This document shows positions 51,035 to 58,527 of a DNA stretch of 58,527 nucleotides, piece by piece; the stretch's first letter is position 1, and every line of letters begins with the position of its first letter. The stretch is from Muribaculaceae bacterium (GTDB lineage Bacteria; Bacteroidota; Bacteroidia; Bacteroidales; Muribaculaceae), in assembly GCA_029058745.1 (NCBI GenBank), contig JAIDXM010000012.1, positions 1 through 58,527 of the forward strand, in the 5' to 3' direction. Both the position numbers and the translations under genes were made by a program. Below the pieces are notes generated by a model that worked only from the letters and a program-made list of their open reading frames with translations, was not told where the DNA came from and did no database searches.

Positions 51035-53308
51035 ATGACAAAAGTCACTAAGGAAATGGCCCTCGATTATCATGAGGAGGGAAAGCCCGGAAAGATTGAG
51101 ATTGTACCCACCAAGCCATATGCGTCGCAACACGACCTGGCATTGGCCTATTCTCCCGGTGTAGCGTATCCATGTCTGGAAATAGAGAAGGATCAGGAGA
51201 CAGCATACCGCTACACAAATAAGGGAAACCTGGTGGGTGTGATAAGCAATGGCACGGCTGTGCTCGGACTCGGAGATATCGGTGCTCTCGCCGGGAAGCC
51301 AGTGATGGAAGGGAAGGCGTTGTTGTTTAAGATTTTTGCCGGGCTTGACGCATTTGATATTGAGATAAATGAGAAAGACCCGGAGAAGATTGTGGATATA
51401 GTAAAGGCTATCGCGCCTACATTCGGAGGAATTAACCTGGAGGATATCAAGGCTCCCGAATGCTTCACAATCGAGACAAGACTTAAGGAGGAATGTGGCA
51501 TACCGGTTATGCACGATGACCAGCATGGAACCGCCATAATCTCCGGGGCCGGTCTTTTGAACGCGGTCCAGATACAGGGGAAGAGGGTAGGCGACATCAA
51601 GCTTGTGGTGAACGGAGCCGGAGCAGCCGCTATCAGTTGCACTCGTCTTTACGTGGCGTTGGGAGTGCGCCCGGAGAATGTCGTGATGTGCGACTCAAAA
51701 GGAGTAATCAGGGCTGACCGTCCCGGACTTAACGCGCAGAAAAAGGAATTCGCCACGGAGCGTGACCTCCATACACTTGAGGAAGCAATGGTAGGCGCCG
51801 ATGTCTTCCTTGGACTCAGTGTGGCAGATGTGGTGACTCCGGAAATGGTGCTGTCGATGGCTCCGAATCCTATAGTGTTCGCTCTTGCGAATCCAAATCC
51901 GGAGATTGCCTACGACCTTGCCATAGCCACCCGTCCCGATATAATCGTTGCCACCGGCAGAAGTGATTATCCCAACCAGATTAACAATGTAATAGGATTC
52001 CCTTATATTTTCAGAGGGGCTCTCGACTGTGGAGCCACAGGTATCAACGAAGCCATGAAGATTGCTGCGGTTCATGCCATAGCAAGTCTTGCCAAGGAAC
52101 CTGTGCCGGCTGTGGTTGACGAGGCATACGGGATGAACAACATAAAATTTGGCAAGGAATATATACTTCCCAAAGCACTTGACCCGCGTCTTCTGCTATG
52201 TGTGGCTCCTGCTGTGGCGCGTGCTGCCGCCGAGTCCGGAATAGCGATGCGTCCTATCGGTGACTGGAATGCATATCAGTCTCGTCTGCGCGGCCTTATG
52301 GGCGATGACGGCAAGATGATGCGCCGACTTATCGAGATTACGCGCACATCTCCACGCAGGGTGGTGATTTGCGAGGGCAACATGGACAACACACTGCGGG
52401 CTGCGGTAAGGGTTGCCCACGATGGAATATGTCATCCAGTGGTTCTCGGCAACGAGGAGATGATAGAGAAGCGTGCCGCCCGTCTTGGGCTATCGCTCGA
52501 CGGAGTGGAGATTGTGAATCCTCGTCATGACCGTGAGGCCGAAACCCGCGAACGTTATGCCATGATTCTTGCCAAGAAGAAGTCGAGAGAGGGTTTCACA
52601 TTCGATTTCGCGCTTGAGAAGATGTATGACCGCACCTACTTCGGAATGATGATGGTGGAGACAGGAGATGCCGACGCATGCCTTGCCTCGACGTATTCCG
52701 CAGGAGAGGCCACGGCCAGCAATGTCGTGTCGATAATCGGCCTCCAGGAAGGGTTCAACCATTTCGCCACGATGCATATCCTCAATACCCGCAGCGGGTC
52801 GTATTTCATAGCCGACACTGCGGTGAATCCGGATGCCGATAAGGATGCTTTGGTTGATATAGCCCGCCTCGCCGACAAGACCGTGAGGTTTTTTGCCCAG
52901 GAGCCTGTGGCGGCCATGCTTTCCTACAGCAATTTCGGGTCGTCGGACCATGAGGAGGCCACTCTTGTTGCCGAGGCAGTGTCCGAGCTTCATGAGAAGT
53001 ATCCCCAGATTCAGGTTGACGGAGAGATGCAGTTCGACTATGCGCTTGACACTAAGTTGCGCGACAAGACGTTCCCGTTCAATACTATCAAGGGCAAGGA
53101 TGTCAACACCCTGATTTTCCCAAATCTCACAGCGGCCAACACCACTTGCAAGATGTTGCTTTCGATGGGAGTCGGCTCGATTATCGGGCCTATCCAGATG
53201 GGACTGAAGAAACCTGTATATTTCACCAATTCCAATTCCTCGGAGCGTGAGATAGTGGATCTTGTCACAATCGCCGCACTCGACGCGATTGTGCTTGCGA
53301 AGCAGTAA
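51035..53308 (+). CDS. maeB: NADP-dependent malic enzyme with phosphotransacetylase-like domain
   Basis: 757 residues. The malic-enzyme half (1-430) has 'YSPGVAYPCLEIEKD', 'PTFGGINLEDIKAPECFTIE', 'HDDQHGTAIISGAGLLNAV' (metal and Lys/Asp catalytic region) and the dinucleotide motif 'VVNGAGAAAISC'. The PTA-like half (440-757) has 'SNFGSSDHEEATLVAEAV' and 'VDGEMQFDYALD'. In related MaeB proteins the PTA half is regulatory, binding acetyl-CoA, rather than catalytic. The enzyme converts malate to pyruvate and CO2. It is monocistronic, convergent with trkH. Confidence 0.96.
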   Translation: MTKVTKEMALDYHEEGKPGKIEIVPTKPYASQHDLALAYSPGVAYPCLEIEKDQETAYRYTNKGNLVGVISNGTAVLGLGDIGALAGKPVMEGKALLFKIFAGLDAFDIEINEKDPEKIVDIVKAIAPTFGGINLEDIKAPECFTIETRLKEECGIPVMHDDQHGTAIISGAGLLNAVQIQGKRVGDIKLVVNGAGAAAISCTRLYVALGVRPENVVMCDSKGVIRADRPGLNAQKKEFATERDLHTLEEAMVGADVFLGLSVADVVTPEMVLSMAPNPIVFALANPNPEIAYDLAIATRPDIIVATGRSDYPNQINNVIGFPYIFRGALDCGATGINEAMKIAAVHAIASLAKEPVPAVVDEAYGMNNIKFGKEYILPKALDPRLLLCVAPAVARAAAESGIAMRPIGDWNAYQSRLRGLMGDDGKMMRRLIEITRTSPRRVVICEGNMDNTLRAAVRVAHDGICHPVVLGNEEMIEKRAARLGLSLDGVEIVNPRHDREAETRERYAMILAKKKSREGFTFDFALEKMYDRTYFGMMMVETGDADACLASTYSAGEATASNVVSIIGLQEGFNHFATMHILNTRSGSYFIADTAVNPDADKDALVDIARLADKTVRFFAQEPVAAMLSYSNFGSSDHEEATLVAEAVSELHEKYPQIQVDGEMQFDYALDTKLRDKTFPFNTIKGKDVNTLIFPNLTAANTTCKMLLSMGVGSIIGPIQMGLKKPVYFTNSNSSEREIVDLVTIAALDAIVLAKQ

Positions 53309-53311
53309 AGA

Positions 53312-53380
53312 CAGGTCAGCAAATAAATTATGGGCGACGGATTTCAAAAATCCATCGCCCATAATTTATTTGCTGACCTG
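53312..53380. terminator. 69-bp near-perfect palindrome between maeB and trkH
   Basis: Arms 53312-53344 and 53348-53380 (33 bp each) pair with a single C-A mismatch around a 3-nt CAA loop, then CTTTTTAT follows. It begins 3 bp after the maeB stop and ends 26 bp before the trkH stop on the other strand, so it is a bidirectional terminator. Confidence 0.82.
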
Positions 53381-53405
53381 CTTTTTATATCTTCCGCACT
53401 AATAG

Positions 53406-54881
53406 TCACTTTTTCCAGAAGGAGGTGGTGAAAAGCAACAGGATTGTGTAGAGTTCAAGACGTCCCACCAGCATAAGGAACGACAGCACCCATTTCGCGA
53501 GTACAGGGACGTGGGCATAGTTCCCCTCGATTCCGGTGATGTCAGTTCCAAGTCCGGTATTTGATACCGCTGACAGACACACGAAGAAACTGTCTCTCAC
53601 GGGTAGCCCGTCAAGCACAAGGATGGTGCCTCCCGCCATTATCACTATTATATAGATGAACAGGAAGGCGAGTGTCTTCATCACAATGGCGTTGGGGGTG
53701 CCTTTCCCGTTGATTACGACGGTGGTGACTGTACTGGGGTGCATCATCTTATAGAACTCGTTCTTGATGAACTTGAACAGCACGATGAACCGGTCGATTT
53801 TGGCTCCTCCAGATGTGCTTCCAGCACATGCTCCCATAAACATCATCACCACAAGCACAATGCCGGCCACAGGTCCCCAGTCTGCGAAATCAGGTTCGGT
53901 AAGACCAGTGGATGAAAGTATTGACACCGCCTGGAAAAGGGGGTCGATGGTGAAATCATCGACTGTATGGGCCAGGCCTCTCAGCCATACGTTCAGACAA
54001 AGCAGGGCGTAGCATATGGCAATTATAGCGAGATACCATCTTAGCGCATCATTCTTGAAAATAGATTTCACGTCACCACGTGCCGCCTTGTAGATAAGCG
54101 CGAAGTTCACTCCGCCAAGGAACATGAATACGAGGAGCACTATCTTTATGTAGAGGTCATCGAGTTCTGTCACGGAGAGGTCGCTGTTGGAGAACCCTCC
54201 CGTTGACATTGTGGAAAGACCATAGCATATGGAGTCGAAAAGCGACATCTGGGAGAACGACAGGAGGATTATAAGGAGAGTGGTGAGGCATATATACACA
54301 AACCAAAGACCTTGGGCAGTGTAGCTGACCCTCGGACGCAGTTTATCGTGAGTTATGCCTGTCACCTCAGCATTGAATAGCTGCATGCCACCCTGATAGT
54401 TGAGCATCGGCACTACTGCCAGGGTGAAGAGGATTATACCAAGACCTCCAATCCACTGTACTACGCATCTCCAAAGCAGTATTGACTTGGGAACCCCCTC
54501 AAGGGTGTTCAGTACAGACGCCCCTGTGGTGGTGAATCCGCTCATTGTCTCGAAAAAAGCGTCAGTGACATTAAAATGTGTGCCACAGATGAGAAAGGGA
54601 ACCATCCCGAAGAGAGACAGAATCACCCAAGTGAGACCGGTGAGCAGGATTGCCTCACGTTTTCCCATCTCACGGCTCCTTGGCTTGAGGCTTACCATAC
54701 ACATCCCGCATCCGGCTGTGAGACCCATACAGACAAGAAACCCGAACACGCTTTCCTCTCCGAACACTAACCCTGCCACGCAAGGGGCCACCATAAACAA
54801 GGCTTCTATCATAAGGAGCCACCCGATTACCCTGAGTAGCATCCTTATGTTGATATAACTTCTGTTTCGTAATATTGCCAT
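53406..54881 (-). CDS. trkH: Trk/Ktr potassium uptake channel subunit TrkH
   Basis: 491 residues with about ten membrane segments. The four pore-loop motifs are visible in order: 'FFETMSGFTTTGASVL', 'YGLSTMSTGGFSNSD', 'AVSILSSTGLTEPDFADWG' and 'CLSAVSNTGLGTDITG'. The first two carry the selectivity Gly residues. It takes up potassium under control of TrkA, encoded 61 bp upstream. Confidence 0.97.
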   Translation of the reverse strand: MAILRNRSYINIRMLLRVIGWLLMIEALFMVAPCVAGLVFGEESVFGFLVCMGLTAGCGMCMVSLKPRSREMGKREAILLTGLTWVILSLFGMVPFLICGTHFNVTDAFFETMSGFTTTGASVLNTLEGVPKSILLWRCVVQWIGGLGIILFTLAVVPMLNYQGGMQLFNAEVTGITHDKLRPRVSYTAQGLWFVYICLTTLLIILLSFSQMSLFDSICYGLSTMSTGGFSNSDLSVTELDDLYIKIVLLVFMFLGGVNFALIYKAARGDVKSIFKNDALRWYLAIIAICYALLCLNVWLRGLAHTVDDFTIDPLFQAVSILSSTGLTEPDFADWGPVAGIVLVVMMFMGACAGSTSGGAKIDRFIVLFKFIKNEFYKMMHPSTVTTVVINGKGTPNAIVMKTLAFLFIYIIVIMAGGTILVLDGLPVRDSFFVCLSAVSNTGLGTDITGIEGNYAHVPVLAKWVLSFLMLVGRLELYTILLLFTTSFWKK

Positions 54882-54942
54882 TGATTCGCTTCGGATTATA
54901 GATTACTGTTGCACGGTAGAGTGATGGCGTGAGCGCAGGCCG

Positions 54943-56277
54943 TCAATTGAACCATTTCTCGATTTTGCTTATGGTGCCAGACAGGCACACCACCACCACA
55001 TAGTCGCCTCCCTGGATATGGGTGTTGCCGCTGACAAGGAGACACTCTTCGTTTCTCACCATAGCCGCGAGAGTCATGCCGAAAGGGAGATGCAGGTCTT
55101 TGACAGGAGCTTTCGTGATTCGTGCGCCATGTTTCACAAACATTTCAGCCACCTCAGAGTCTGCCAACGCCAGACACTTGGCATTGCTCTCATCCGCATC
55201 AAGCAGAATCTTGAAAATATGGCTCGACGCGAGCAATTTCTTGTTGATGATGGTGCCTATGTTGAGGTTTTCAGCCTGACTCACAAACTGAAGGTTCTCG
55301 ACATCCGCAATAGTCTTGGGCACTCCGAATTCCTTGGCAGTGAGGCAGGATAGTATGTTGGTCTCAGAATAGTCTGTAAGGGCGAGGAAAGCGTCATATT
55401 GGTATATGTTGTTTTCCCTGAGCACCTCAATGTCACGTCCGTCGCCGAACACAATCTCACAGTCGGGAAGGCTTGTGGCAAGCATCTCACAATTCTCACG
55501 GTCGTTGTCGATAATCTTGATGTGATACTTGTCGTTGTATTGCATCGCGAAACGGGTGGCGATGCGGCTTCCGCCCATGATGAGGGCTTTCTTGATTACT
55601 CTCTTCTTTTTTCCGCAAAGTTCCCTCACCTCATTGACAAAAGGAGGGGTTGTAATGAAATAGACGATATCATCGCGGAAAATCTCGTCGTTGCCTCCGG
55701 GGATGATGGTTTCGTTGTTTCTTTTGATGGCGGCCACGTGGAAATCATGACCTGTCACCGGAAGGTCTTTAAGCTTTTTGTCGAGAAGAGGGGAGTCGCC
55801 GTGCAGCTTCACTCCAATGAGAAGGAGATTGCCATTGTGCAGTTCTCCCCAGTATCTTGCCCAGTTGTGGGCAAGTGCGAGGGCAATCTCATCGGCGGCC
55901 AAGTCTTCGGGATAGATTAGAAAATCCACTCCGATTTGTTTTATTATAGAACCGTTTTCCGCATTAAGGAATTCGTTGTTGTCGATACGGGCCACTGTTT
56001 TCTTTGCTCCCAGTTTCTTCGCTATGGCACACGACGTGATGTTGCGGGTCTCATAGGGGGTGACGGCAATATAGAGGTCGGTGTTGGCTATCCCCACATC
56101 CCTGAGGCTGTCGAAAGAGGAGGTGGAGCCGTTCCATGTCATGAGATTATAGTTGGAGTCGATGACATCAAGACGTGACTGGTCGCTGTCGATAAGGATG
56201 ATGTCCTGATCTTCGTTCGACAGCATTTTTGCAAGATGGGTGCCCACTTCTCCGGCTCCGGCTATGACAATTTTCAT
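54943..56277 (-). CDS. trkA: Trk potassium transport gating protein TrkA
   Basis: 444 residues with two RCK units. Each unit has a Rossmann NAD-binding half: 'MKIVIAGAGEVGTHLAKMLSNEDQDIILIDSDQSRLDVI' and, in the second, 'KKALIMGGSRIATRFAMQYNDKYHIKIIDNDRENCEML'. Each is followed by a TrkA-C domain. The first GxGxxG is intact. The second is 'GGSRIATR', less canonical, as in other TrkA proteins. Its start shares one base with the dxs stop (TAATG), so it is co-translated. Confidence 0.96.
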   Translation of the reverse strand: MKIVIAGAGEVGTHLAKMLSNEDQDIILIDSDQSRLDVIDSNYNLMTWNGSTSSFDSLRDVGIANTDLYIAVTPYETRNITSCAIAKKLGAKKTVARIDNNEFLNAENGSIIKQIGVDFLIYPEDLAADEIALALAHNWARYWGELHNGNLLLIGVKLHGDSPLLDKKLKDLPVTGHDFHVAAIKRNNETIIPGGNDEIFRDDIVYFITTPPFVNEVRELCGKKKRVIKKALIMGGSRIATRFAMQYNDKYHIKIIDNDRENCEMLATSLPDCEIVFGDGRDIEVLRENNIYQYDAFLALTDYSETNILSCLTAKEFGVPKTIADVENLQFVSQAENLNIGTIINKKLLASSHIFKILLDADESNAKCLALADSEVAEMFVKHGARITKAPVKDLHLPFGMTLAAMVRNEECLLVSGNTHIQGGDYVVVVCLSGTISKIEKWFN

Positions 56278-58202
56278 TAGATGGAATTCTTAGGATTTCG
56301 AGTGACGGCCTTCATGATGCCATCAGTGTCATATCCGCATATTGATTTCAGTTCATCGACAGCCCCGTGTCCTATCCATTCGTCTCTGACTCCGAGGTTT
56401 GTCACGGCTATTACGAAGCCATTCTCTTTAAGGAAATCGTTTACCGCAGAGCCGAATCCTCCGATTACGGCACCGTCCTCTACAGTGACGATATGGTCGT
56501 ATCTGCCTGCTATTTCGGTAAGGAGAGCGGTGTCGAGCGGTTTAACCCATATCATGTCATAGATATCGGCGAGAATCCCTTCCGCGTCAAGACGTGAAAC
56601 AGCCTCACGGGCCGACGCGAGCACGGGGCCTAAGGTGAGTATCGCGGTTTTTGCCCCGTCGCGTTTTATGACAGGTCTCCCTTTTCCCGGAGATATGTCC
56701 TTCATGGGCGATTTCCAGTCTGGAGTCGTTGCTCGTCCTCGCGGGTATCTTATAGCGAGAGGGGCATCGAGGCTCAAGGCTGTATGCATGAGGTTTCTCA
56801 TAGTTTCCTCGTCGGCAGGGCATGCGATATTAATCAACGGGACGCAACGCAGATACGCAATGTCGAAGAGACCATGGTGGGTCACTCCGTCTTCACCCAC
56901 AATTCCGGCGCGGTCTATACAGAACGTCACGGGGAGACCCTGAATCGCCACATCGTGAATTATGTTGTCGTATGCACGTTGCAGGAACGAAGAATAGATT
57001 GCTACAAACGGACGTTTTCCGGCGGCAGCGAGACCTCCGGCGAATGTGACGGCATGACCTTCGGATATTCCCACATCGAAAGCCCTGCGGGGCATTTCAT
57101 TCAGGAGGTTACACAAAGATGTTCCTGTGGGCATGGCGGCTGTGATGCCCATGACTCTGTCATCGGCTTTCGCAAGCTCGGTGAGAGTTTCGCCAAATAC
57201 CTCTTGCCAAAGAGGAGGGTTGCCGTCAGAGCCGCCGCAGAACCTTTCTCCAGTCTCCGGGTCGAACTTTCCAGGGGCATGCCACACAGTAGGGTTCTCT
57301 TCCGCCTTCTGGTATCCTTTCCCTTTTACAGTGCAGAGGTGAAGAATCCTGGGGCCTTCCATGTCTTTTATCTCCTGGAGCACTTTGACAATCTTGATGA
57401 CATCATGACCGTCAAAGGGTCCGAAATATCTTATGTTAAGACCTTCAAAAATATTCTGCTTCCTGGAGATGAGAGATTTTATCGAATTGTTGAAACGAAT
57501 TATGGCGCGTTTGCGTTGTTCTGTAAGAATCCCCTTTCTCCTGAAATAGCCGGCCATCTTATTGCGCAGTCTGTTGTAGCCTGCGGAAGTGGTAAGGTCA
57601 GAAAGGTAGCTATGGAGAGCACCGACATTGCCGTCAATACTCATGTCGTTGTCATTGAGGATTATCAGAAGATTGTTGGGGTTGTTGGAGGCGTTGTTTA
57701 GCCCTTCGAAAGCCAATCCTCCGCTGATTGAGGCATCTCCTACGATTGCCACGGTTTTACGCTTTTCCGCACCTGGAGTCGCCATGTCGGCGATAGCCAT
57801 GCCCAAAGCGGCGGATATGGAGTTGCCTGCATGTCCTGCCACGAAAGTGTCATAAGGACTTTCCATCGGGTTCGGGAATCCGCTGATTCCACCCAGAGTC
57901 CTCTGTGTGGCGAAGGCGTCTCTACGTCCGGTGAGTATTTTATGGGCATAAGCCTGGTGTCCGACATCCCAGACAAGTCTGTCGTCAGGGGTGTTGAAGA
58001 CATAATGGAGGGCCACGATAATGTCCACCGCGCCCATGCTTGATGCGAAATGCCCCGGATTTACCGAGAGATGTGAAATCAGAAACTCCCTTATTTCCTC
58101 ACAGAGCTTCGGCAACTGCTCCAGTTCCAGCTTACGGAGGTCAGACGGTGAGTTCACCGAATTCAGGAGAGGGGTTGATGCGTCATCTATGATGGATTTC
58201 AT
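56277..58202 (-). CDS. dxs: 1-deoxy-D-xylulose-5-phosphate synthase
   Basis: 641 residues. I chose the ATG at 58202, 4 bp after the stop of the small upstream gene (58207-58209); ATGs at 58226 and 58262 overlap that gene. Thiamine-diphosphate motifs are 'GHFASSMGAVDIIVALHYVFNTPDDRLVWDVGHQAYAHKILTGRR', 'IVGDASISGGLAFEGLNNASNNPNNLLIILNDNDMSID' and 'EGHAVTFAGGLAAAGKRPFVAIYSSFLQRAYD'. It makes the first intermediate of the MEP isoprenoid route, which also feeds the menaquinone side chain. Pairing with trkA-trkH in one operon is a position effect with no obvious pathway logic. Confidence 0.96.
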   Translation of the reverse strand: MKSIIDDASTPLLNSVNSPSDLRKLELEQLPKLCEEIREFLISHLSVNPGHFASSMGAVDIIVALHYVFNTPDDRLVWDVGHQAYAHKILTGRRDAFATQRTLGGISGFPNPMESPYDTFVAGHAGNSISAALGMAIADMATPGAEKRKTVAIVGDASISGGLAFEGLNNASNNPNNLLIILNDNDMSIDGNVGALHSYLSDLTTSAGYNRLRNKMAGYFRRKGILTEQRKRAIIRFNNSIKSLISRKQNIFEGLNIRYFGPFDGHDVIKIVKVLQEIKDMEGPRILHLCTVKGKGYQKAEENPTVWHAPGKFDPETGERFCGGSDGNPPLWQEVFGETLTELAKADDRVMGITAAMPTGTSLCNLLNEMPRRAFDVGISEGHAVTFAGGLAAAGKRPFVAIYSSFLQRAYDNIIHDVAIQGLPVTFCIDRAGIVGEDGVTHHGLFDIAYLRCVPLINIACPADEETMRNLMHTALSLDAPLAIRYPRGRATTPDWKSPMKDISPGKGRPVIKRDGAKTAILTLGPVLASAREAVSRLDAEGILADIYDMIWVKPLDTALLTEIAGRYDHIVTVEDGAVIGGFGSAVNDFLKENGFVIAVTNLGVRDEWIGHGAVDELKSICGYDTDGIMKAVTRNPKNSI

Positions 58203-58206
58203 ATCC

Positions 58207-58392
58207 TTATTTTTGATTGTTGTCATTCCGGATATACTTCTTCCAGATTGGAACGAACACAATTATTCCGGAGGCAACGATGACAAGAATGTTCTTGATC
58301 GAGAAACCTCCTCCCAATGCCACCAGCGACCAGCAGAGCCAGAGCCAGACGAGGGCAAGCAGTATTATTCCGGCTATCCTTACAGCATTCAT
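58207..58392 (-). CDS. Small two-helix membrane protein
   Basis: 61 residues. Two hydrophobic segments ('IAGIILLALVWLWLCWSLVALGG' and 'IKNILVIVASGIIVFVPIW') are joined by a short loop, with a basic tail 'KKYIRNDNNQK'. It begins the dxs-trkA-trkH transcript, 4 bp before dxs. No family is recognised. The very short leader relative to the upstream -7 box leaves the start slightly uncertain. Confidence 0.7.
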   Translation of the reverse strand: MNAVRIAGIILLALVWLWLCWSLVALGGGFSIKNILVIVASGIIVFVPIWKKYIRNDNNQK

Positions 58393-58400
58393 GAAGTATG

Positions 58401-58408
58401 CGAAGTTA
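58401..58408 (-). promoter_or_regulatory. Probable promoter -7 box of the dxs operon
   Basis: On the minus strand TAACTTCG, one mismatch from TAnnTTTG, lies 8 bp upstream of the first ATG. A TTG occurs about 20 bp further upstream. This would give an almost leaderless mRNA. Confidence 0.4.
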
Positions 58409-58465
58409 ATTCTTTTTTCTCAATCCGACAACATTTCATCATTTATTTTCCAGGGCTGACGCATC

Positions 58466-58527
58466 TTAATTTTTAATAACGTCAAAACTTTTTAAGGCAT
58501 ATAGCAGGTAGTCATTATCCCATCCGG
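58466..58527 (-). CDS. Possible 3' end of a further gene (partial)
   Basis: A minus-strand frame entering from the right edge reads GWDNDYLLYALKSFDVIKN and stops at 58466-58468. The segment is short enough to be open by chance, but its composition looks protein-like. No family can be named. Confidence 0.35.
   Translation of the reverse strand, partial: GWDNDYLLYALKSFDVIKN

Noticed and set aside
56784..57701. Plus-strand 305-codon frame opposite dxs
   Set aside because: It lies entirely antisense to dxs, whose thiamine-diphosphate motifs are intact.

Overview
The window is a chromosomal segment of a Bacteroidales bacterium, most likely a Muribaculaceae-type gut commensal (the family is inferred). 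Supporting signs are Bacteroidota promoters (TTG or TTTG, 18-21 bp spacer, TAnnTTTG) ahead of many genes, no Shine-Dalgarno sequences, and families typical of the phylum: DUF5723, DUF4835/PorD, DUF5606, a long NusB, and an EtfB-EtfA-acyl-CoA dehydrogenase operon. No rRNA, tRNA, CRISPR array, prophage or intact insertion sequence was found. About 50 genes fill the segment, mostly core genome with a few accessory islands.

Layout. 1-1,700: a left-edge cluster of three small unassigned minus-strand genes, then about 1.1 kb without an intact gene that holds a shattered ISAs1-type transposase and a terminal-repeat-like hairpin. 1,701-5,194: an outer-membrane DUF5723 protein and a large lipoprotein. 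5,195-10,917: one-direction run ftsY-rimO-isochorismate synthase-HTH regulator-M13 peptidase. 11,174-13,307: a padR-pspC envelope-stress pair with a candidate operator, divergent from lepA. 13,327-17,144: lepA, bcp and nhaA. 17,257-22,537: four consecutive exported or membrane genes (two with SH3-like regions, one with an orphan TonB C-terminal domain, one coiled-coil secreted protein); this is the least explained block. 22,538-27,247: a shortened PNPOx-like gene coupled to a GNAT, a small membrane protein, and an LtaS-like transferase overlapping a PAP2 phosphatase. 27,248-30,918: the ETF/acyl-CoA dehydrogenase operon. 31,148-34,984: a TPR/PD40 exported protein, CstA and a PHP phosphatase.

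35,134-36,264 is the S6-S18-L9 ribosomal operon. 36,453-43,138 is dnaN, a DEDDh exonuclease, coaBC, porD, recN and an SpoU-type methyltransferase. 43,273-47,221 is nusB, yajC, ybbR, coaE and DUF5606. 47,291-50,500 holds a small membrane protein and nrdG/nrdD (anaerobic dNTP synthesis). 51,035-53,308 is a malic enzyme fused to a phosphotransacetylase-like domain. 53,406-58,392 is a small membrane protein, dxs, trkA and trkH, followed by a possible gene end at the right edge.

The genes fit an anaerobic, bile- and salt-exposed lifestyle: NrdDG, NhaA, Trk potassium uptake, ETF-linked acyl-CoA oxidation or reduction, and malate/pyruvate interconversion. Two features recur. Gene ends are marked by unusually long, near-perfect palindromes (up to 33-bp arms with 0-3 nt loops). 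Adjacent same-strand genes often share ATGA or TAATG overlaps. Functions were assigned by reading conserved motifs, and no database search was run.
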